In this document: positions 1 to 8,430 of the stretch, piece after piece
How the letters are laid out: the number at the start of each line of letters is the position of its first letter
Numbering within the stretch: the first letter of the stretch is position 1
Origin: Bacillus sp. REN3
GTDB lineage: Bacteria; Bacillota; Bacilli; Bacillales; Cytobacillaceae
DNA length: 64,000 nt
NCBI RefSeq assembly: GCF_017912555.1
Contig: NZ_JAERSD010000004.1
Span: forward strand, 178,330 to 242,329
Reading direction: 5' to 3'
Translations under genes and position numbers: made by a program
Notes under the pieces: model-generated
Database searches by the model: none
What the model was told of the DNA's origin: nothing
The model's input: the letters and a program-made list of their open reading frames with translations, nothing else

Positions 1-27
1 GGCCGGACATTTATCGCCCTACCAAAT

Positions 28-62
28 AAAAAGGCTGCAAACCCATAAGGATTCACAGCCTT
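28..62 (-). terminator. Intrinsic terminator of the S51 peptidase gene
   Basis: Read on the minus strand, a stem starting AAGGCTG and closing with CAGCCTT (some G-U pairs, TTAT loop) is followed by TTTTTATTT. It begins right after the peptidase stop codon. Confidence 0.7.
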
Positions 63-65
63 GTC

Positions 66-770
66 TCAGGAAAGCGATCCCAAATAGATCGTTTCCAATT
101 CTTTTTCCTGGATTGCACCACCGCCAAGGTAAACATGGTAAGCCTTCGCCTTAGGCCTCGAGCTTACCGCTTTGTGCAATTCAGTGCCGAGGAAATGGAG
201 CGCTGCACCATCATCTACAGCAAACCCGCCGCCTACCTGGCCTGAAAAAGTGAATCTTTTGTAGGCCGGCCTGCGGTTAGCTTCTCCGTCATAATGCGGA
301 CAATTGCTTCCCTTTAAAAAACCCAGGCTTTTGATTGGTTCAAGCCCATCTCCGTAAGAATCCGTAATCCCTTCTTCAAACCAGCAAATCGAGCCGGCAC
401 TGATTCCAGCCATCACGATCCCCTTCTCCCATGCATTTGCTAGAATTCGATCAAGCCCCCATTCCTTCCAAAGTGCCAGCAGATTCTTTGTGTTCCCGCC
501 GCCAACGTAAATTATATCCTTGTCCAATACATAATCCTCCAGGTCCCTGGTCGGAGGGCTAAAGAGTGACAGATGGGATGGAAGGCAGGAATGATGCCCA
601 AAGCTTTGATAAAAACGTGAGATATAACCCTCCGAATCACCGCTTGCAGTCGGGACAAAACATACCTTAGGCTGCATTTTCCCTGCTTGTTCCAGGATAT
701 ACGAATCCAGTAAGTGGTTCTCTGGTTCCATCGAAAACCCTCCGCCCCCAAGGGCAATAATCTGGCGCAT
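66..770 (-). CDS. Peptidase family S51 (PepE-like) serine peptidase
   Basis: A 234-residue cytoplasmic peptidase of the S51 family, which includes dipeptidase E and the cyanophycinase-like fold. The nucleophile elbow GISAGS is at residues 122-127 (Ser124), with a YVGGGNT turn near residue 90 and a CPHYD motif near 157-161 carrying the likely catalytic His. I chose the ATG at 770 because GGAAGG lies 10 bases upstream and the family N-terminus (MRQIIALGGGG) starts there. The frame stays open up to 986, but the extra 72 residues look non-coding. The gene is monocistronic. The substrate cannot be read from sequence; S51 enzymes usually cut Asp-X dipeptides or related peptides. Confidence 0.88.
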   Translation of the reverse strand: MRQIIALGGGGFSMEPENHLLDSYILEQAGKMQPKVCFVPTASGDSEGYISRFYQSFGHHSCLPSHLSLFSPPTRDLEDYVLDKDIIYVGGGNTKNLLALWKEWGLDRILANAWEKGIVMAGISAGSICWFEEGITDSYGDGLEPIKSLGFLKGSNCPHYDGEANRRPAYKRFTFSGQVGGGFAVDDGAALHFLGTELHKAVSSRPKAKAYHVYLGGGAIQEKELETIYLGSLS

Positions 771-1146
771 AGCTAACACACCTTCCAATCTCTTATTCCT
801 GAATTCCATATTATCACAAACAAATAGAAAGACTGTGTCGTAAACAATGCATTCCATAACCAATGGATGATTCCCTCTCCTGGTTACCCGTTTTCGTGCA
901 GGCGTGCCGCATGCCAACATGTAACGCAGCCCCCTCAGGTGCCGCTGTCGCGCTTGCAACTGGATTTTCTCCTGTGGACTGATCAACGAATGGAGTTCGG
1001 CAGCCCTTTTTAGGAGTCTTCCCCCGTCTGTTATACTCGGTTTTCACCAAATGATTTGTTCGCGTTCATTTGAAAAGTAATTATCTTTTTGAAGTAGGGG
1101 AAAAGCAGAAAAAAACAGCAGCCATGCGGCTGCTGCCTGTTTCGCC
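771..1146. other. Intergenic region with no gene seen
   Basis: The 376 bases between the peptidase start and the yhaP stop hold the yhaP terminator and a possible minus-strand -10 (TATAAC near 1035) for the peptidase gene. No reading frame with a ribosome binding site was found. Confidence 0.5.
1109..1137 (-). terminator. Intrinsic terminator of yhaQP
   Basis: On the minus strand, GCAGCAGCC, loop GCAT, GGCTGCTG, then seven Ts. It lies just downstream of the yhaP stop. Confidence 0.85.
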
Positions 1147-2397
1147 CTATTCACTCTTCGTCAGCTGCAATGCCTTCTTGATATCCTTGAAGGAATTGGA
1201 TTTTCCATACATCAGGACCCCGCCACGGTACACCCTTGCGCCGAATACCGCAAGGAAGGCAATCGTTGCCACAAGGATAGCAATCGACAGCGAAATTTCC
1301 CAGAAAGGGACCGTGATCATGCCAACCCTCAAGAACATCAGCATCGGCGAAAAGAACGGGACGAAAGACATATAGGTGATGAACGGCGCTTCCGGCTGTC
1401 CAAGCCCGAACATCGCCATCAAGAAACCAGCGACTACGAGCAGGGTCATCGGCGTGATCATCTGCTGCACATCCTCGATCCGGCTGACAAGCGATCCAAG
1501 AAATGCAGCCATCGTTGCATAAAGGAAATAGCCAAGGAGGAAAAAGATGACGGCATAGACAACGGTAGCGGCAGGAATATTGCCGAATCCAAAGAACTCA
1601 AAGATATCCCCATCAAGAGATTCGAGGTTTTGCTGAATCGAGAAATATCCGACCAGCAAAAGGACGGCGAGCTGCGTCAGGCTCAGAAGTCCGACACCGA
1701 GAATTTTCGCGAACATCTGCTTGATCGGTGAAACACTTGAAATCAAGATTTCCATCACTCTTGATGATTTTTCAGTAGCGACCTCCATCGCAATCATGTT
1801 CGCATACATTAGGACAGCAAAGTAGATAGCGAATAGCAGGACATATACAAGGCCCCTTGCCTGGTTCAGTTCTTCCTCTGTCTTGGCGTCCTTGGCCAAA
1901 GCAGCTTTTTCAAACTCAACCGGCTCATATAGCTTTTCCAACTGTTCCGGGGCAATCTTGATCTGGGTTGAAGCCATCATCGTCTTGATCTGCTGCAAGG
2001 CTGCCTGAAGATCAGCCGGGATCGATGAGTCGGCAATGCTCATTGCTTTATAGGAAGCAGCAGGAAGATTTTGGCCATTCAGAGACAGCTCAAGCACACC
2101 TTCATATTTCCCATCCTTCACATCTTTTGCTGCAGCCTTGGCCGTCCCTTTATACTTTTCAAACTCCACATCCTTATTGACTGCCTTCATCTGTTCCATA
2201 AGGGGCTGATAGAGCTGGCCTGTTTCATCGATGACTGCCACCCTGTCTGCTTCACCCTTGTTAAAAAACTCGATGATATTCGGCATACTTGTCAAGGCTA
2301 GCATGATGGCGGCAGTCAGGATAGTAGTGACCAGGAAAGATTTTGTCTTCAGCTTGCTCATGTATGTATGAATCAGGATAATGAAGAAATTATTCAT
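1147..2397 (-). CDS. yhaP: ABC-2 type exporter permease YhaP (NatB-like)
   Basis: Membrane subunit (416 residues) of an ABC-2 exporter of the NatAB/YhaQP group, which has been linked to Na+ or toxic compound efflux. It has one N-terminal membrane segment (around residues 20-40), a large extracytoplasmic loop (about 45-175), then a cluster of five or so hydrophobic segments to the C-terminus, the usual ABC-2 layout. The ATG at 2397 overlaps the end of yhaQ by 8 bases and has AGGTGAT upstream, so the two are translationally coupled. A GTG at 2406 is a possible but less likely start. It pairs with the ATPase encoded just upstream; the exported substrate is unknown. Confidence 0.85.
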   Translation of the reverse strand: MNNFFIILIHTYMSKLKTKSFLVTTILTAAIMLALTSMPNIIEFFNKGEADRVAVIDETGQLYQPLMEQMKAVNKDVEFEKYKGTAKAAAKDVKDGKYEGVLELSLNGQNLPAASYKAMSIADSSIPADLQAALQQIKTMMASTQIKIAPEQLEKLYEPVEFEKAALAKDAKTEEELNQARGLVYVLLFAIYFAVLMYANMIAMEVATEKSSRVMEILISSVSPIKQMFAKILGVGLLSLTQLAVLLLVGYFSIQQNLESLDGDIFEFFGFGNIPAATVVYAVIFFLLGYFLYATMAAFLGSLVSRIEDVQQMITPMTLLVVAGFLMAMFGLGQPEAPFITYMSFVPFFSPMLMFLRVGMITVPFWEISLSIAILVATIAFLAVFGARVYRGGVLMYGKSNSFKDIKKALQLTKSE

Positions 2398-3289
2398 AGG
2401 AATCACCTACTTTCTCTATGAAAATATCATTCAAGCTCGGTTCTTCAAGCACAAATTTGCGGGCGAAGCCCCTGGCTACCACTTCCTTCAGAATTCCCTC
2501 GGCAACCGGCTCTCCCTCTATTTGCAGCTGGATTCCCTCTGCTGTCTGCTTCGCTTTCGTGACACCAGGATAATCCTTAAGGAAAGCTGTATCAAAATCC
2601 GCATGGATGACAAGGTTCTTTTTCCCGAACGATCGCTTGATTTCCTTCAGGGCTCCGTGGACGACCGGCCTCCCCTTATGCATGATGCAAATATGCTCGC
2701 ACATTTCCTCGACATGCTCCATTCGGTGGCTTGCAAAAACAATCGTTGTTCCAGCTTCCTTCAGGTCTATAACCGCTGCCTTCAATTGTTCAACATTGAC
2801 TGGGTCCAATCCGCTGAATGGCTCATCAAGAATCAGCAGCTTTGGTTTATGTATCACAGCAGCAATGAACTGGATTTTCTGCTGGTTCCCTTTTGAAAGC
2901 TCTTCAACCTTCTTGTCTGCATATTCCGGGACTTTGAAACGATTCAGCCATAGGTCCAGTTCCCTCAATGCCTCTTGCTTTGTCATTCCCCTCAATCTTG
3001 CAAGATAGACAATTTGATCACGGACTTTAAGCTTTGGATAGAGGCCCCTTTCTTCCGGCAAATAGCCTATCAAATTGCTTGTTGAATAGTTGATGGGTTT
3101 GCCATCCCAGGTGATGGTGCCATCTGATGCATCCAGGAGCCCAAGGATCATCCTGAAGGTCGTAGTCTTGCCCGCTCCATTCGCGCCCAGAAAACCGAAC
3201 ATTTCCTTTTCCGGGATCGTAAGCGATAAACCATCCACAGCCGTGAAGCTGCCAAACCGCTTTGTGACTTTTTCGAGCCGTAAAACCAT
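2390..3289 (-). CDS. yhaQ: ABC transporter ATPase YhaQ (NatA-like)
   Basis: Nucleotide-binding subunit (299 residues) of the YhaQP exporter. Walker A is GANGAGKTT (about residues 36-44), the signature is LSKGNQQK and Walker B is LLILDEPFSGLD, followed by an H-loop SHR, so all ATPase motifs are intact. The C-terminal 80 residues form the extra domain typical of NatA-like ATPases. The ATG at 3289 has an AAGGAGGAG ribosome binding site. It is the first gene of a two-gene operon, and its stop codon overlaps the permease start. It energises export through YhaP. Confidence 0.88.
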   Translation of the reverse strand: MVLRLEKVTKRFGSFTAVDGLSLTIPEKEMFGFLGANGAGKTTTFRMILGLLDASDGTITWDGKPINYSTSNLIGYLPEERGLYPKLKVRDQIVYLARLRGMTKQEALRELDLWLNRFKVPEYADKKVEELSKGNQQKIQFIAAVIHKPKLLILDEPFSGLDPVNVEQLKAAVIDLKEAGTTIVFASHRMEHVEEMCEHICIMHKGRPVVHGALKEIKRSFGKKNLVIHADFDTAFLKDYPGVTKAKQTAEGIQLQIEGEPVAEGILKEVVARGFARKFVLEEPSLNDIFIEKVGDSYE

Positions 3290-3429
3290 ATGTCTTCTCC
3301 TCCTTATCCACTTAATTACTACGAAAGTCCATTGTCGATAGTTTCATTAAAGGCTTATTTTCTTTGCATATTCGCAAAAATTATGCAAAAATAATAGTAA
3401 TGATCAGAATTTTCAATAAAGGAGTTTGT

Positions 3430-3618
3430 ATGATGGAAACTTATAAGCTGACGGCTTTTGAAGCAAACGGGGAGAAATTGCTTGATGAATCCTTCCAGGC
3501 AGGAAGCGATGAAGAAGCAAAAGAAATCGGCTCAAAGATCCTGGAAGAAAAAGATCTTATGGATCAGACACATCGCTGCACGTCGCCTAGAGGGAAACTG
3601 GTCCTGTTCCATCCGTAA
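3430..3618 (+). CDS. Small conserved protein of the YhzC type
   Basis: A 62-residue acidic cytoplasmic protein beginning MMETYKLTAFE. It resembles the short YhzC protein found at the same locus in B. subtilis (recalled similarity, not a search). There is no membrane segment or known catalytic motif; it appears to be one small alpha/beta domain. AAAGGAG at 3418-3424 fits a start at 3430 or, with better spacing, at 3433. The frame is open upstream to 3364 but lacks a ribosome binding site there. It stands alone between yhaQP and yhaR, ending before a shared bidirectional terminator. Function unknown. Confidence 0.65.
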   Translation: MMETYKLTAFEANGEKLLDESFQAGSDEEAKEIGSKILEEKDLMDQTHRCTSPRGKLVLFHP

Positions 3619-3680
3619 GGCAGTTCACCAGCTGGCAAGCCGCACGATGGAACGGAACAGCTGTATTTTCCGGAGTAAAA

Positions 3681-3717
3681 AAGCAAAGAGGAAAATTGCT
3701 CCTCTTTGCTTTTTTGT
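3681..3717. terminator. Bidirectional intrinsic terminator
   Basis: GCAAAGAGGA and TCCTCTTTGC pair across a short A/T loop, flanked by A-rich and T-rich tracts. It serves the small plus-strand gene and the converging enoyl-CoA hydratase gene. Confidence 0.9.
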
Positions 3718-3719
3718 TG

Positions 3720-4511
3720 TTAGTTCCCCTTGAATACCGGTTTTCTTTTTTCGAGGAACGCTTTGATTCCTTCCTGATGGTCTTCTGTCTGGCGCATTTT
3801 GAACTGGCCATATTTTTCAAGTTCCAGAATTTTCAACAAGTCTGGCCTGTTTTTTTCAGCAAGGATTTTTTTCGTCTTGATCATTGCCTGGATTGGTTTT
3901 CCAAGCCACTCCTGTACTTTGCTTTCAACAGCACTTGCGAAATCCGCCTCTGGAACCTCATCGATCAGCCCCAGCTTGAGCGCTTCGCCTGCAGATAATG
4001 TCTTCCCTTCCCATATCAGCTGCTTCGCTTTTGTTTCGCCAAGGCGGCTTTCCATGAAAAAATGCCCTCCGCCATCCGGGATCAAGCCAATACCGATAAA
4101 GTTCATCGCGATCTTGCTTGATGGCTCAGCGATAATGTAGTCAGTGGCCAGCGCAAGGCTCAAGCCCAGGCCAGCAGCCGCACCTGTTACAGCGCTGATG
4201 GTCAGTTTCGGCATGCAGTATAGAGTGATAATCAATTCATTAATACAGTCCATCACGTTGTAGAAATCGCTTTCATTCCCATTGGCAAGCATGGTCTTGA
4301 TGTCGCCGCCTGCCGAAAAGGCACGTCCAGCTCCTTTAATGACCACCACATTCACTTCATCAGAATTGGATATTTCCTTCAAATTCCAGTTAAGTTCTTT
4401 AATCATATCAACATCAAGCGCATTCAATGAGCCCGGCCTGTTCAATTCAACGACCGCAAACCGCCCATCAACAGTCAATTTCACACTTTCAGTCGATGAT
4501 TCAATCGTCAC
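3720..4511 (-). CDS. yhaR: Enoyl-CoA hydratase/isomerase family protein (YhaR-like)
   Basis: A crotonase-fold protein (263 residues) that would act on an acyl-CoA thioester in the cytoplasm. The crotonase features are visible: GAGRAFSAGGDIK around residues 60-72 (oxyanion hole segment) and TGAAAGLGLSLALATD near 108-123. Position by synteny with hemZ and yhaQP matches yhaR of B. subtilis. The glutamates of classical hydratases are not clearly at their usual places, so it may be an isomerase or hydrolase of the superfamily. The start is a GTG at 4511 with AGGAGG nine bases upstream. It is monocistronic, and two Spo0A-box-like sites lie upstream. Confidence 0.82.
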   Translation of the reverse strand: MTIESSTESVKLTVDGRFAVVELNRPGSLNALDVDMIKELNWNLKEISNSDEVNVVVIKGAGRAFSAGGDIKTMLANGNESDFYNVMDCINELIITLYCMPKLTISAVTGAAAGLGLSLALATDYIIAEPSSKIAMNFIGIGLIPDGGGHFFMESRLGETKAKQLIWEGKTLSAGEALKLGLIDEVPEADFASAVESKVQEWLGKPIQAMIKTKKILAEKNRPDLLKILELEKYGQFKMRQTEDHQEGIKAFLEKRKPVFKGN

Positions 4512-4644
4512 CTTCCATCTCCTCCTAATATTAATCTTTCTTTATTATATAGGGAGACGCTATATTTAAAAACCTTTTTTCTCATAATTTTGACTTTTTA
4601 AACACTAATGAGTGGTGCCAAAAAGTAACTTTGCTCCTAATTGC

Positions 4645-4681
4645 GAGGTTTCGACAAATTACTGAGGGAATTCGACAAATT
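4645..4681 (-). promoter_or_regulatory. Pair of Spo0A-box-like sites upstream of yhaR
   Basis: Two copies of TTCGACA(AAT) stand about 24 bases apart on the plus strand, reading TTTGTCGAA on the minus strand, which matches the 0A-box core TGTCGAA. They lie about 135-170 bases upstream of the yhaR start. They could also be part of a dispersed repeat, so regulatory meaning is unproven. Confidence 0.35.
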
Positions 4682-4730
4682 CACTCGGCCTCCTCCAATG
4701 TAAAGCATCCATCCAGTTCGACTCATAAAG

Positions 4731-4761
4731 CAAAAGGCCCCCCTATCATACCTGGGAGCCC
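4731..4761 (-). terminator. Terminator of hemZ
   Basis: On the minus strand, GGCTCCC pairs with GGGGGCC and is followed by TTTTG. The first arm lies inside the last hemZ codons. Confidence 0.6.
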
Positions 4762-6263
4762 TGTTTATTGAACAATGAATCGAGGATTTCTATCTTTTTT
4801 TCCGCATATTCGCTGAAACTCTCATTAAAAGTCTTCGGATCCTTTGGATTGGAGAATTGGGTAATCACGCCTGTGTCCGGATCGATGAATTTACTGGAAG
4901 CTCCGCAGCCAAGTCCGATGATTGTCTGCTGTTCTTCCATGATGATGATATTATACAAGCTTTCCTGGCCAGCCAATGAATACCCTACGTTCTCGAGGTT
5001 GCCAAGGATGTTTTTCTGGCGGTACAGATAATATGGTTCATAGCCATGGTCCTTCGTCCAGACTTCAGCCATCTCCATCATCTTTTCGATTTCATCTCGT
5101 CCGGCAACTTTGTACTTCTCCTTGTTCCTGGTCATTTCCGATGCCCGTTTGAAGCTCAGGGTGTGGACAGTCAAGGACTCAGGTATGAGCTTTTCCGTTT
5201 CAGCCAGTGTATGGGCGAATTCCGTTGTCCCTTCGCCTGGCAGCCCGATGATCAAGTCCATGTTGATGTTGTTCATTCCCATCTCCCTGGCAAGGTGGAA
5301 CTTCTCAACCGTTTCTTCGACGGTATGGTGACGTCCAATCGCCTTAAGTGTTTCCTGGATATAGGACTGCGGGTTGATGCTGATGCGGTCGATGTTCCAC
5401 TTCTTCAATACTTCCAGCTTTTCTGGCGTGATGGTGTCGGGCCTCCCAGCTTCGACGGTAATTTCCCTTATGTTCCGGACATCCGGGAACGATTGCTGCA
5501 CTTCCTCATATAACATGTCCATCTCCTCTGCAGTAATGGAGGTTGGCGTGCCTCCGCCATAATAGACGGTCGTGATTTTGATGCCATTTTTCTTAAGCCA
5601 ATCGCCAATCTGGCGGATTTCGTAATGGAGCCCGCCAAGGAAAGACTCGACAGAGCCTTGCCGGCCGTTGATTGCGTATGCGGGGAATGTGCAATAAGCG
5701 CATTTAGTCGGACAGAATGGAATCCCGATATAGATGCTGACTTCATTTTTAAGATCATAAAAGTCCGGCAGCACTGAAAGTTGACGATCAACAATCTGCT
5801 GCATGAGGTTTATTTTTTCTTCTGAAATCAAGTATTGTTCTGCAAGCTCTCTGTGTGCAGCCTCTTTATCCATGCCATCATGCAATTTTTTGTGCAGCAG
5901 CTTGGTCGGCCGGACTCCCGTCAGGATTCCCCACTTCTGGATGATACCGGTCCATTCCTGGAGGAGCTGCAAATATGCATTGGAAGCGACATTTTTCAGC
6001 AGCTTGAATACTTCTTTTTCACTTAGTCCTTCCGGGATTTCTTTTTCGGCATTTGCAGAAAACTCTGCTCCGTCGCTGGATGCCAATACTGCATGCACGG
6101 AGATTGACTTGTCCATTTCGATTTCAAAGGCGATGACCGCATCTGCTTCGCCGCCTTCCTCCTGTCCAACGATTACTTCTGATTCCTCGAAAAACAGGTC
6201 CGCTATCAAGTGAAATGGCCGCCTGAACCTGTCATCGTCTATTCCTTTTATATAAATTTTCAT
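4746..6263 (-). CDS. hemZ: Oxygen-independent coproporphyrinogen III dehydrogenase HemZ
   Basis: Radical SAM enzyme (505 residues) of the HemZ branch of the HemN/HemW superfamily, linked to anaerobic haem synthesis in Bacillus. The 4Fe-4S cluster motif CPTKCAYC places cysteines at 184, 188 and 191. It is followed by YYGGGTPT and GGGT-type SAM-binding segments, and the C-terminal half has the HemN-type region. The first 170 residues form the extra N-terminal domain that separates HemZ from HemN. The ATG at 6263 has an AAGGTGGATATGA leader. The gene is monocistronic. Catalysis on coproporphyrinogen is assigned from the family, not seen directly. Confidence 0.9.
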   Translation of the reverse strand: MKIYIKGIDDDRFRRPFHLIADLFFEESEVIVGQEEGGEADAVIAFEIEMDKSISVHAVLASSDGAEFSANAEKEIPEGLSEKEVFKLLKNVASNAYLQLLQEWTGIIQKWGILTGVRPTKLLHKKLHDGMDKEAAHRELAEQYLISEEKINLMQQIVDRQLSVLPDFYDLKNEVSIYIGIPFCPTKCAYCTFPAYAINGRQGSVESFLGGLHYEIRQIGDWLKKNGIKITTVYYGGGTPTSITAEEMDMLYEEVQQSFPDVRNIREITVEAGRPDTITPEKLEVLKKWNIDRISINPQSYIQETLKAIGRHHTVEETVEKFHLAREMGMNNINMDLIIGLPGEGTTEFAHTLAETEKLIPESLTVHTLSFKRASEMTRNKEKYKVAGRDEIEKMMEMAEVWTKDHGYEPYYLYRQKNILGNLENVGYSLAGQESLYNIIIMEEQQTIIGLGCGASSKFIDPDTGVITQFSNPKDPKTFNESFSEYAEKKIEILDSLFNKQGSQV

Positions 6264-6360
6264 TCATATCCACCTTTTCGACTTACCTTGCTCCATTTAG
6301 TTTAATAGAATATTGATTGCAAGGTCAAGGCAGTGTAAAACTGCCACTTTCCAATAAGAA

Positions 6361-6404
6361 AAGCGCAAGCACCCAGGCGAGCCCCGACAGGCATAAGCCG
6401 AAGC
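6361..6404. repeat. Short dispersed repeat, copy 1
   Basis: AAGCGC, then a spacer, then AGCCCCGACAGGCA. The same order (AAGCGCC ... AGCCCGACAGGCA) occurs at 18797-18830. It looks like one of the short intergenic repeats common in Bacillaceae. Confidence 0.35.
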
Positions 6405-6641
6405 TTGGAAAGGCAGTTTTCCAGCCAGGCAACTGTCCCAAATACACTATCCTGCTGACTTCCGACACGGCGTAAGCCATGGGAAACAAATTACCCATGT
6501 GAACATTAACCAGTAATCTTATGTCTAAGATCCTCAAAGCTGGCTCTTCTCGTAAATTTCTCAAAGGAAGTCAATCCATGTGGAGGCTTGCTAAGCGCTG
6601 GAGCAGGCTATTTTCTCAAACTGAATTTCAACCTTTCAATC

Positions 6642-6672
6642 AGAAAAAACAAGCCTGCATGTACAGGCCTGC
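6642..6672 (-). terminator. Terminator of yhaX
   Basis: Minus strand CAGGCCTG, loop TACATG, CAGGCTTG, then TTTTTT. It sits at the yhaX stop. Confidence 0.75.
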
Positions 6673-6678
6673 TCTTCC

Positions 6679-7551
6679 TTACATTTTGATGATATTCATT
6701 TTACGCAGGAAATCGATTGGCTGTTGCTTGCGGAAATGCTCCTTGATCATATAGCTGACTCCGTGCTGGTCATTCGAACGCGTGACCCAATCGGCAGCTT
6801 TTTTCACTTCGGAGCTGGCATTGCCCATCGCAACCCCAAGTCCGCTAGCTTTGATCATTTCAATATCATCTTCACCATCTCCGATTGCTACCATTTCCTT
6901 CAAGGGTATTCCAAGATGGTCTCCGAGATGGAGCAGGCCAGTCAGTTTTGAGACCCCTTCAGGCAGCACATCAAGCCTGTAGTCATTCAGCTTGGAGAGG
7001 GAGATCTCAGAAAACATGCCCTTGATCGCCTGCCGGGCGTCCTCTAGATCTTCCGCAAATTCAAAATATACCTCGATTTTCGGCGGAGAGATTGGCTCAT
7101 TTGCAAGAGTTTCGCTGATTGAATCGGTGAACTGCTGAGAATAAAAGATCGGGTCACCTGAAGTGAATACCGTTTTCGCCAGCAGATTATGGTTTAATTT
7201 ATATTTATTCGCAAGGGAAAATTTCTCATGGACGAGGCGAATCTGGCATGGAAAGCCCTCAAGGAACCTTGCCAGCTGGAACGTGACATCTTCAGGGATT
7301 CGCTTCGCCAGCAGTGGACCGGTGCGCATATCTGCAGAAATGAAAGAACCCAGGTGAGTAATAATATGGGAATTTATTTTCAGCGCTTTGGCTACCTTTT
7401 TAGCCGAAGCAAAACTTCTGGAAGTTACGAGAGTAACATATACCCCCTTTTGCTGGACATATTCAATCGCATCTCTTGTGGATTTATGGAGCTTTCCATT
7501 CGATTGAAGGGTCGTGCCATCCACATTTAGTGCGAGCAGACGGTAAATCAT
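6679..7551 (-). CDS. yhaX: HAD-superfamily (Cof-type) protein YhaX with altered nucleophile
   Basis: A 290-residue HAD protein of the Cof/YhaX type with a type IIB cap. Motif I is ALNVDGT at the N-terminus, where the first Asp (the phosphoaspartate nucleophile of HAD phosphatases) is Asn. Motif II is LVTSR, a Lys follows later, and motif IV is GDGEDD. The missing nucleophile suggests that it is not an ordinary phosphatase, or binds its ligand without hydrolysis. yhaX of B. subtilis lies in the same position and, to my recollection, belongs to the mother-cell sigma-E regulon. ATG at 7551 has GGGGG seven bases upstream; ATG at 7557 is the alternative. Confidence 0.82.
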   Translation of the reverse strand: MIYRLLALNVDGTTLQSNGKLHKSTRDAIEYVQQKGVYVTLVTSRSFASAKKVAKALKINSHIITHLGSFISADMRTGPLLAKRIPEDVTFQLARFLEGFPCQIRLVHEKFSLANKYKLNHNLLAKTVFTSGDPIFYSQQFTDSISETLANEPISPPKIEVYFEFAEDLEDARQAIKGMFSEISLSKLNDYRLDVLPEGVSKLTGLLHLGDHLGIPLKEMVAIGDGEDDIEMIKASGLGVAMGNASSEVKKAADWVTRSNDQHGVSYMIKEHFRKQQPIDFLRKMNIIKM

Positions 7552-7557
7552 TTTCAT

Positions 7558-7889
7558 GCCCCCATTTCTTCGGTGTTTTTGTCTTATTTAACTTGTATGA
7601 TAGAAAGCAAAGGATTAGAACAAGGGGGACTTCCCAACCCTTTTCTTAAAAGAAGGCAGTTTTCGTAAGGCTGATTCCCACTCCGTGCTTCCCGCTTTCC
7701 GTGGGCTTGAGGGGACCTTCTTTTTTAGATCTCTCCAGAGAGATATTGATTATTCTCATTGTGCCGGCCCGCCCAATGACAGACAGCTTCCTTTTCAATC
7801 CACTCTCCGCCTTCAAATCTTTGTTGAAGAACCATTAAGTAAAACAAAAAAGACTCCCTGCCTTAGAGGGCAAAGAGCCTAAAAATTCT
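7558..7889. other. Intergenic region with repeat remnant
   Basis: 332 bases between yhaX and yheA hold the yheA terminator and, at about 7684-7730, a segment (CTTCCCGCTTTCCGTGGGCTTGAGG, split here for length: GCTTTCCGTGGG then CTTGAGG) like the left end of the dispersed repeats at 19.3 and 30.2 kb. No gene seen. Confidence 0.4.
7846..7880 (-). terminator. Terminator of yheA
   Basis: On the minus strand an 11-base stem (GGCTCTTTGCC with GGCAGGGAGTC, several G-U pairs) is followed by TTTTTT. Confidence 0.75.
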
Positions 7890-8249
7890 TTATTGCTGGT
7901 TATCAGGGTTTCCGTATAATTCTTCCAACGGCTTCATGATGATCTGGTTCATCTCGGCAATCACCATGCTCATTCTTTGTTCCGCCTCCATCAGCTTCGA
8001 AACCATTTCATGCTGCTGGACAAGGGCCACTGTCTTTTGAGCCTGCTCTACTTCTTCCTGCGTAATTTCCTGGCCCATCATCTGCTTTTCTTGAAGCTGC
8101 ATCTGGATGTTCCTGAAATTTTCAAACATTCTCCTTGCAGACTCATCATTATTCACTTCATCATACATCTTTTTTAGATTTGAATATTCTGAACTGTTCC
8201 TGATTGCCTTTTCAAGGTCATAAGCTGAATCGTAAAGATTAATTGCCAT
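7890..8249 (-). CDS. yheA: YheA, YlbF/YmcA family protein
   Basis: A 119-residue all-helical protein of the YlbF/YmcA (Com_YlbF) family, rich in Glu, Gln and Met with a long amphipathic helix region (residues about 40-95). Relatives YlbF, YmcA and YaaT form a complex acting on RNase Y and Spo0A phosphorylation; YheA itself has no firmly known role. Start chosen at the ATG at 8249, which has GAAGGAG nine bases upstream; the open frame extends nine codons further. It is divergent from the ATP-grasp cassette and followed by its own terminator. Confidence 0.88.
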   Translation of the reverse strand: MAINLYDSAYDLEKAIRNSSEYSNLKKMYDEVNNDESARRMFENFRNIQMQLQEKQMMGQEITQEEVEQAQKTVALVQQHEMVSKLMEAEQRMSMVIAEMNQIIMKPLEELYGNPDNQQ

Positions 8250-8430
8250 GTGAATCACTCCTTCTCCATTAAACACTCCATTTCACTATAACAAACTATG
8301 CAGGCAATTGCGAGAGGTTCAAAAACAGCGGGAAGCAAGCCTTTTTCCAATGAAAAGCACCACTCCCGGCCTTTGTTCATAAGATGGGATATGTGTGTTC
8401 GCCTATAAATATTGTAAATGGGGAGAGGCT

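Larger units (their letters stand above)
6264..6678. other. Intergenic region with repeat-like segment
   Basis: 415 bases between hemZ and yhaX hold the yhaX terminator and a GC-richer stretch at 6361-6404 (AGCCCCGACAGGCA core) related to one at 18797-18830. No frame here has a convincing ribosome binding site. Confidence 0.45.

Noticed and set aside
771-986. Longer start of the S51 peptidase (306 residues)
   Set aside because: The extra N-terminus looks random, and a good ribosome site precedes the internal ATG.
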